Shown here piece by piece: positions 58,899 through 64,000 of a DNA stretch of 64,000 nucleotides. Position 1 is the stretch's first letter. The number at the start of each line of letters is the position of its first letter. The translations under genes and the position numbers were made by a program. Under the pieces are notes generated by a model. That model had not been told where the DNA came from and did no database searches. It saw only the letters and a list, made by a program, of their open reading frames with translations. This DNA comes from Bin87 sp965204685 (GTDB lineage Bacteria; Chloroflexota; Dehalococcoidia; Lucifugimonadales; UBA3495), in the NCBI GenBank assembly GCA_965204685.1, contig OZ242004.1:1736001-1800000 (forward strand). The letters run 5' to 3'.

Positions 58899-60287
58899 AT
58901 GCAGGAAGGCAAAGTCCTACCCGCAGCGCAAGTTAACCGGGACCTGCTGCGGTCCATACTGGAGACGCCACGCTGGTTCTGGCCGGTGGTGTCGCTGCTC
59001 GGTATGGTCGTGCTGGCGGCCGCCGTGACCATCGGCATCATGGTCGACCGGGGTCTCGGCATCACCGGCCTGAACTACAAGGTGGTCTGGGGCTTCTTCA
59101 TCACCAACTTCGTCTTCTGGATCGGTATCAGCCACGCCGGCGTGATGCTCTCCGCGATTCTGCGTCTGGCCAAGGCCGAATGGCGTCGCCCGGCAACCCG
59201 CGCGGCCGAGGTCCTGACCATCTTCTCGCTAATGACGGCGATGATCATGCCGATCATCCACACCGGACGGCCGTGGCGCATCCTCTACTGGGCGTTTCCC
59301 TACGACTTCGCCCGCGGCGTCTGGCCCAACATCCGCACCCCGCTGGTGTGGGACCCCTCCGCCATCCTGACCTACCTGACCTCCTCTACTCTGTTCGTGA
59401 TCATCGCCCTGGTGCCGGACTTCGCGGTGCTGCGCGACCGGACCACGGGCTGGCCCAAGATCGTGTACACGATGCTGGCCATGGGCTGGGAGGGCAATCC
59501 CCGCCAGTGGAAGTTGCAGATCATCGCCGGCGTCCTGCTGTCCGCGCTGATCCTGCCCGTGTTCGTCTCCGTGCACTCCATCGTGTCCTGGGACTTCGGC
59601 ATGGCGGTGGCCATCAAGTCGTGGCACAGCACGGTGTTCGCGCCCTACTTTGTGGTCGGCGCGGTCCACTCCGGCGTGTCCGCGGTGGTGTTCGCCATGA
59701 TCCTGCTGCGCTGGGCCTATGGCTGGCAGGACTACATCCGTCACGAGCACATCGACGCGCTGGGCCGTCTGCTGATCGTCGTCGCCACCGGATGGTTCTA
59801 CTTCCTGGTGATGGAAATCATCTTCGGTATCTACGGCCTGGAAGGCGATGAGCTGGCCGTGCGCGCCTTGCAGTTCCTGCCCGGCGACCACGGCGTGGCC
59901 TACAACGTCTGGATGATAATATTCGTCGGCATCACCTACTTCCTGCCGGTCATCCTGTGGCTGCCCAAGGCGTGGCGGCGCAACCTGTGGATCATGTCGG
60001 CGGCGTGTATCTCGGTGAACGTGGGCATGTGGCTGGAGCGCTACCTGCTGTTCGTGCCCGGCCAGGCCAACAAGCAGTTCCAGACTTTCACGTGGAACGA
60101 CTACCTGCCCCAGTGGCCGGAGGCCCTGATCGTGGGAGCGACTTTCGCTTTCGTGTCGATGCTGATGCTGCTGTTCAGCCGGGTGTTCCCGCTGGTGCCG
60201 CTGTACGACATCAAGGAAGGCGACATACTGAAGACGGAAATGCAGGTGGGCCGCCGCACCGTGCCGGCGACGTTCCGAGAGGACTAG
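58899..60287 (+). CDS. actC: NrfD-like integral membrane subunit 2 of ACIII
   Basis: A 462-aa protein with about ten helices and the strong ActC motifs: VVWGFFITNFVFWIGISHAG, HTGRPWRILYWAFPYD, VHSIVSWDFGMAVAIKSWHS and FAPYFVVGAVHSGVSAVV. These hold the quinol-site residues. It starts after a 71-bp gap downstream of the other NrfD gene, an unusual order: in most act clusters ActC comes directly after ActB and ActF further on. Confidence 0.9.
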   Translation: MQEGKVLPAAQVNRDLLRSILETPRWFWPVVSLLGMVVLAAAVTIGIMVDRGLGITGLNYKVVWGFFITNFVFWIGISHAGVMLSAILRLAKAEWRRPATRAAEVLTIFSLMTAMIMPIIHTGRPWRILYWAFPYDFARGVWPNIRTPLVWDPSAILTYLTSSTLFVIIALVPDFAVLRDRTTGWPKIVYTMLAMGWEGNPRQWKLQIIAGVLLSALILPVFVSVHSIVSWDFGMAVAIKSWHSTVFAPYFVVGAVHSGVSAVVFAMILLRWAYGWQDYIRHEHIDALGRLLIVVATGWFYFLVMEIIFGIYGLEGDELAVRALQFLPGDHGVAYNVWMIIFVGITYFLPVILWLPKAWRRNLWIMSAACISVNVGMWLERYLLFVPGQANKQFQTFTWNDYLPQWPEALIVGATFAFVSMLMLLFSRVFPLVPLYDIKEGDILKTEMQVGRRTVPATFRED

Positions 60288-60389
60288 CTTCGCACGGATG
60301 TACAGGAAGGATGGGATTTTCCGGTCTTCATTAGCGGGCTTGACACACTGCGCTCACAATGACAAGGAACAAGGTTTAGAGTTATCGTC

Positions 60390-60950
60390 ATGGCAATGCA
60401 AGGGATAATGGGGCTGTTGCGGAACGCGATGCCCGCAGCCAGAACGAAGCACACCGTTCTGGGACTGTTCTCGGATGCTGAGTCCGCGGCCACCGCCGGC
60501 GATGGGCTCAAGTCCGCCGGGATCCCGGACACCGATTACGACTTCCTGACCGACGCCCCCTACCCCATTGGGTCGCTGGGCGAGCGTGACGAGCCGCACC
60601 GCCTGTACCTGTATCCTTTCATCGGCGCGCTGCTGGGGCTGTCCTCCGGCATCATGATCACGGCAATGACGCAGGTGGCGTATCCGCTGGTTACGGGTGG
60701 TAAGCCGGTGCTTTCTCTGCCGCCCATGGCCATCGTCTGCTACGAAGGGACCATGCTGGGCGCGATCCTGTTCACAGTGATCGGCATTGTCTTCGAATCG
60801 CGCCTGCCCAAATTCGACTTGGGCCTCTACGACAACCGCATCACCCAGGGGTTCCTCGGCCTGCGCGTCAACGCGGAACCGGAGCGGAGCCGGGAGGTGG
60901 TGCAGATAATGAACGCCGCCGGCGCCGTAGACGTCAAGACGGACCAGTAG
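60390..60950 (+). CDS. actD: ACIII ActD (DUF3341), copy 1
   Basis: A 186-aa protein with two membrane helices (LYLYPFIGALLGLSSGIMIT and MAIVCYEGTMLGAILFTVIG) framed by two ferredoxin-like halves: HTVLGLFSDAESAATAGDGL at the start and RSREVVQIMNAAGAVDVKTD at the end. This is the DUF3341 domain of ActD, with the usual length. ATG 60390; a second ATG two codons on is possible. Confidence 0.9.
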   Translation: MAMQGIMGLLRNAMPAARTKHTVLGLFSDAESAATAGDGLKSAGIPDTDYDFLTDAPYPIGSLGERDEPHRLYLYPFIGALLGLSSGIMITAMTQVAYPLVTGGKPVLSLPPMAIVCYEGTMLGAILFTVIGIVFESRLPKFDLGLYDNRITQGFLGLRVNAEPERSREVVQIMNAAGAVDVKTDQ

Positions 60951-60970
60951 CAAGGACCGGAACCATCACC

Positions 60971-61480
60971 ATGGCAACGCAAGGAATACTGGGCCTGTTC
61001 GACGACGCCTCCGCGGCGGCGGATGCCGGCGACGCGCTGAAGGCGTCGGGCATCGCCGAATCGGATTACCATTTCCTCACCGACATTCCCTATCCGGAAG
61101 GCGCTTTCGGCGAACCGATGGAGAGGCATGCCCTGTTTGTGTGGCCGATTGTCGGCGGAATCCTTGGCCTTGTTCTGGCCCTGATCGTCGCCGGAATGAC
61201 CCCGCTGGCAGTACCCATGACCATCGAACCCAAGCCCATCCTGGCGATGCCGCCGCTGGCGGTGATCTGCTACGCCGGAGCGATGCTGGGCGCGATCCTG
61301 TTCACCGTGATTGGGATTATGGTATCAGTGCGGGCGAAACTCGCGTCTCCGCACTCGGACGACCGGATCGCCACCGGATTGATTGGCGTTCTGGTCAACG
61401 CCGGCGCTGCACAGGCGCCCCAGGTTACTGAAATCCTGAACGATGCGGGCGCACTGGACGTTACGACCAACCGCGCCTGA
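60971..61480 (+). CDS. actD: ACIII ActD (DUF3341), copy 2
   Basis: A 169-aa paralogue of the upstream ActD: GILGLFDDASAAADAGDALK, AVICYAGAMLGAILFTVIGI and APQVTEILNDAGALDVTTN align to copy 1 in order. The N-terminal extension of copy 1 is missing. Most ACIII clusters have one actD; a tandem pair may mean two ActD subunits per complex or alternative forms. Confidence 0.88.
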   Translation: MATQGILGLFDDASAAADAGDALKASGIAESDYHFLTDIPYPEGAFGEPMERHALFVWPIVGGILGLVLALIVAGMTPLAVPMTIEPKPILAMPPLAVICYAGAMLGAILFTVIGIMVSVRAKLASPHSDDRIATGLIGVLVNAGAAQAPQVTEILNDAGALDVTTNRA

Positions 61481-61563
61481 CGACGAGATTGCCACCCCCG
61501 CATCAAGTGCGGGGTCGCAATGACACAGACAAGCAGCCGCAATTACCGAAGCTGAAAGTTGCA

Positions 61564-62121
61564 ATGAAAGACTTGATGACACGGATTAGCTCGATCCCCG
61601 GCCGGTTCCGACTGCCACTGCTCTTTGCGGCATTGGCCACGGTGGGGATAGTGGCGGCCGGCTGCTCGCAGGGTTCCTACCCGCTGGATATCTTCTACGA
61701 AATGCACTACCAGCCGGCGTACAAGGTCCACGAGCCGCCGCGGCTCAGCGTGCCGGCGTCGGCGGTGCCGTGGTACGGCTCGACGCCGCCGGAGTCCACC
61801 TCCTTTGCCGGATCGGGCCGGCACATCTTTGAGACCAACTGCGTGATGTGCCACGGAGCCGAAGGCTTGGGCAATGGCCCGGTGTTGGCGCGGATGATCG
61901 TGGACTACGGTTACCAGCCGCTCGACCTGGCCACGCAGAACCCCAACCTCAAGTCGGAGGCAGCCCGGAGCCTGGACCGGGATGGCCTGCGCGGCGTGAT
62001 CGAGGGCGGCGTGAACGTGATGCCGGCCTTCAGGAAGCTGCTGACCCCCGATCAGATCGAGCTGGTACTGGACTACGTGGAAGGCTGCATCCAGGATGGC
62101 AATCCCGCGGCTTGCCAGTAG
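61564..62121 (+). CDS. actE: Monoheme cytochrome c lipoprotein of ACIII (ActE)
   Basis: A 185-aa lipoprotein (LFAALATVGIVAAGCSQG). One haem site CVMCHGAEGLGNGP, followed by a Met likely to be the axial ligand (NVMPAFRKLLTPDQIELVLD). SYPLDIFYEMHYQPAYKVHE near the N-terminus is the ActE signature. It accepts electrons from ActA and delivers them to soluble cytochrome c or an oxidase. ATG 61564 is supported by the clear signal peptide. Confidence 0.9.
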   Translation: MKDLMTRISSIPGRFRLPLLFAALATVGIVAAGCSQGSYPLDIFYEMHYQPAYKVHEPPRLSVPASAVPWYGSTPPESTSFAGSGRHIFETNCVMCHGAEGLGNGPVLARMIVDYGYQPLDLATQNPNLKSEAARSLDRDGLRGVIEGGVNVMPAFRKLLTPDQIELVLDYVEGCIQDGNPAACQ

Positions 62122-62224
62122 CAGGAGTTCGTTTACCGGCTTGCGCCGGCTGTGCGCTGGGCTATAATCCTCGTAACGGTCTAAGAATAACGCCGATTTT
62201 CGGCCTCAACCGTCCGGGGGGGTG

Positions 62225-62971
62225 ATGACCAACGCAGAGAGCATAATGTTGGACGTGCTGCAAGAGCACGCCGGGCCAGAGATGCAGGTTGATGTGGCAG
62301 GCTGCCTGAATGCGCCGTTCGGAAAATTTAAAGCACTGCCGGGCGCGAAAGTCAGAAAGGTTGGGCTGGACTTCATCGCGCGGCTTTGTGACGAAGCCGA
62401 GCTGATTTGCGAATTCCCGGCGCATCCCAGCGCGGGGCGCTCATGGCAGAACCCGTGGGACGTGAAAATCAACGAGGCAACCTTTGCGGTGAAGGCATCT
62501 ACTGAACACGCTCACGGCCGTTTTCAGTTTAACCACATCCAACCTGACCGCAGTTACGAAGCCGTTCTATGCTTGGGGATTGCATCCGACGTCGTTCTAT
62601 TTGACGCTTGGCCGAAAGCCGACGTTGTAAAGGAAGCAATAGGCGAAGCGATTGCTATTGACCAAATATCTACCCCCAGAACGCTGCGGAAGCATCGAGC
62701 CGAGCTGAGGCCAATTGAGGAATTTGAAGGGTATATCAAGCCGCTGACCGAGTCTTTGGTAAGCCGTAGATACCGTTTGGCTCCCAAGACTGAGCGCCGC
62801 AAAATAGATCTGCTGGTCCATTTGGGCCTGCACGAAATCCCGGACCACGGGAAATCGTTGCGAGAGACGATGATGGAAGTCAGCCACAATGCCAGGAAAC
62901 GTGGTCTGACACCCGAAATCCTGCGATCAATTTTGGATGGAATAGACTCCGATGCTCCGGTACGTGCTTGA
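62225..62971 (+). CDS. Putative PD-(D/E)XK restriction-endonuclease-like protein
   Basis: A 248-aa protein. The stretch NPWDVKINEATFAVKASTEH has Asp and a (V)K pair in the places of a PD-(D/E)XK active site, although the central acidic residue is Val-Lys-Ala rather than Glu-x-Lys. It is followed by GRFQFNHIQPDRSYEAVLCL and GIASDVVLFDAWPK, as in type II endonuclease-like proteins (xxFQxIRPxxYDxVxCLGI). Base composition is less GC-rich than the flanking act genes. No methyltransferase is next to it. GTG 62222 and ATG 62225 are both possible starts. Its 3' end overlaps the PIN gene by 20 bases. Confidence 0.6.
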   Translation: MTNAESIMLDVLQEHAGPEMQVDVAGCLNAPFGKFKALPGAKVRKVGLDFIARLCDEAELICEFPAHPSAGRSWQNPWDVKINEATFAVKASTEHAHGRFQFNHIQPDRSYEAVLCLGIASDVVLFDAWPKADVVKEAIGEAIAIDQISTPRTLRKHRAELRPIEEFEGYIKPLTESLVSRRYRLAPKTERRKIDLLVHLGLHEIPDHGKSLRETMMEVSHNARKRGLTPEILRSILDGIDSDAPVRA

Positions 62972-63392
62972 CTCAAACATAATCGTCAGCGCACTAATCA
63001 TCAACAGAAGGTGCTCTCCGCCGGGGCGAGCATTACGCCTGGCGTTGAGCCTTGGGGTTCTTCTGATGTCCGCTGCGCAGGCCAAGGAATTGGAAGATGT
63101 TTTCAACAGGCGCAAGTTCGACCGTTACGCTACGCCGGAAGAACACCGTCGGTTATTGCGGGATTTGATACGCGAAACGGAGTTGGTCGAAATCACCGAG
63201 CAGGTACGCGCCAGCCCCGACCCCAAAGATGACAAAATCCTGGAACTGGCCGTCAACGGCAACGCGGATTACATCGTATCGGGTAATCGTCTCGACTTAC
63301 TCGACTTGAATCCGTTTCGCGACATAGTAATTATCAGGCCAGTTACGTTTCTGGTGGTCGGCTGGTTCCGGCGCCCAGGCCAGCCGCCGTGA
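62952..63392 (+). CDS. PIN-domain protein (putative toxin)
   Basis: A 146-aa PIN protein starting MLRYVLDSNIIVSALI, the opening of the COG1569-type PIN toxins. Other features are LMSAAQAKELEDVFNRRKFD and DPKDDKILELAVNGNADYIV then SGNRLDLLDLN; Asp7, Glu and the two later Asp look intact. It overlaps the nuclease-like gene before it and ccmH after it (GTGA), so all three are tightly coupled. The upstream protein is too large for a usual antitoxin. Confidence 0.85.
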   Translation: MLRYVLDSNIIVSALIINRRCSPPGRALRLALSLGVLLMSAAQAKELEDVFNRRKFDRYATPEEHRRLLRDLIRETELVEITEQVRASPDPKDDKILELAVNGNADYIVSGNRLDLLDLNPFRDIVIIRPVTFLVVGWFRRPGQPP

Positions 63393-63934
63393 GCCATAGC
63401 GCGATCGCCGATGTCGGCAGGATATACGCCGCGATAGTATTGGCTATGGCTGTAGCTGTGCTGCTCCCTGGTACAGCGTTAGCCCAATCCGGCGCCGGCG
63501 CGCCGGCGTACGACGAGGCGAAGGCGCAGGAGATCGACCGGATGCTGATGTGCCCGGTGTGCCCGGCGCAGACCATCGACCAGACCGAGGTGCCGCTGGC
63601 AAAGCAGATGCGGGCGCAGGTGCGAGAACTGCTGGCGTCGGGAGCGACCCGGGAGGAAGTGCTGGCGTGGTTCTCCGCGCCGGAGCGGTACGGGCCCAGT
63701 GTGCTGGCCGAGCCGCCCCGTTCCGGCTTCTACCTGATCGCGTGGATCGTTCCCGGCGTTGTCGTAGTGGCGGCGCTGGCCGGCGGGCTGCTCACCCTGC
63801 GGGCGATGCGCGGGCGACGCGGCGATGCTGCTGAGGATACTGCGACGAGTGATGCCGACGGGTTGCAGCCGTACCTGGCCGCAGTGGACCGTGATCTGTC
63901 CCTGGACGGCCAGGATAGAGCCGAGGATGCCTGA
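63389..63934 (+). CDS. ccmH: Cytochrome c-type biogenesis protein CcmH
   Basis: A 181-aa protein with a GTG start. A signal peptide (IVLAMAVAVLLPGTALAQ) leads to the CcmH domain with MLMCPVCPAQTID (Cys55, Cys58), the thiol pair that reduces apocytochrome CxxCH before haem ligation. A second membrane span (about 112-138) and a short cytoplasmic tail follow. The family consensus is RCLVCxxQ; here Met replaces Arg and Pro-Ala replaces the usual Gln step. It fits the haem-rich ACIII upstream. Confidence 0.9.
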   Translation: MSHSAIADVGRIYAAIVLAMAVAVLLPGTALAQSGAGAPAYDEAKAQEIDRMLMCPVCPAQTIDQTEVPLAKQMRAQVRELLASGATREEVLAWFSAPERYGPSVLAEPPRSGFYLIAWIVPGVVVVAALAGGLLTLRAMRGRRGDAAEDTATSDADGLQPYLAAVDRDLSLDGQDRAEDA

Positions 63935-63936
63935 GC

Positions 63937-64000
63937 ATGGCTGATCTGGGAGCAGCCTGCCTCTGGATGGGGCTGGCGCTGGCGACCTATTCCTTCTTCG
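63937..64000 (+). CDS. ccmF: Start of a CcmF-like haem lyase (cut by the window edge)
   Basis: The first 21 codons read MADLGAACLWMGLALATYSF and are open to the edge. A short polar start then a membrane helix at this position, two bases after ccmH, matches CcmF N-termini in related genomes (xxxLGxxxLWLALxLAxY). The call rests mainly on the neighbour. Confidence 0.6.
   Translation, partial: MADLGAACLWMGLALATYSFF

Overview
The window is a GC-rich bacterial chromosome segment (roughly 60-65 % GC by eye) with short intergenic gaps. Three features point to Chloroflexota, most likely a SAR202/Dehalococcoidia-type lineage: lipoproteins with VTREV-type linkers, an expansion of family-5 substrate-binding proteins, and an alternative complex III (ACIII) operon next to cytochrome c maturation genes. 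The phylum is inferred from gene content. No rRNA, tRNA or CRISPR array was seen.

Layout. 1-7 kb: a TPR protein running off the left edge, two Uma2-type nuclease-like genes, a tandem pair of small helical proteins, a VOC protein and a fused acyltransferase-aminotransferase. 7-12.6 kb: a nitroreductase, small unknowns, a decayed DNA methyltransferase whose two ends flank a frameshifted CxxCxGxG zinc-finger gene, a retropepsin-like protease pair and argG. 12.7-16.4 kb: an SDR, two tandem paralogous vapBC modules and a class-III aminotransferase. 16.5-21.6 kb: a defence-like island where 109-111 bp palindromic elements separate a coiled-coil/PD-(D/E)XK-like gene, a single-chain restriction-modification enzyme with an exchanged specificity domain, and a GxxExxY gene. 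21.6-35.8 kb: PHP phosphoesterase, MaoC pair, two-domain VOC protein, His-rich metal ABC ATPase, ThDP enzyme, SDR, gatC-gatA, an unusual long-partner PIN operon and asnS. 36-44 kb: four tandem paralogous family-5 substrate-binding lipoproteins, each with its own TTGAC-type promoter and most with a strong terminator. 44-49.9 kb: divergent iron-type binding protein and ABC ATPase, vapBC, HAD hydrolase, DtxR regulator and a PaREP1-like protein. 49.9-52.7 kb (minus strand): a two-subunit ThDP decarboxylase of the ComD/ComE type plus a paralogue with a degenerate cofactor motif. 53-64 kb: the ACIII operon (pentaheme cytochrome, split ActB, two NrfD proteins, two DUF3341 proteins, monoheme lipoprotein), then a nuclease-PIN pair wedged before ccmH and the start of ccmF.

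How it fits together. ACIII should oxidise menaquinol and reduce cytochrome c, with CcmH/CcmF attaching haem to its cytochromes, so the right end is a coherent respiratory block. The four binding proteins and the iron-type system indicate heavy investment in scavenging solutes, yet none has a permease in view. The left half carries many accessory nuclease and toxin-antitoxin genes embedded among housekeeping genes (argG, gatCA, asnS).

Several starts were moved to internal codons because a clear Shine-Dalgarno motif supports them. Family names come from motif recognition by eye; no database search was possible.
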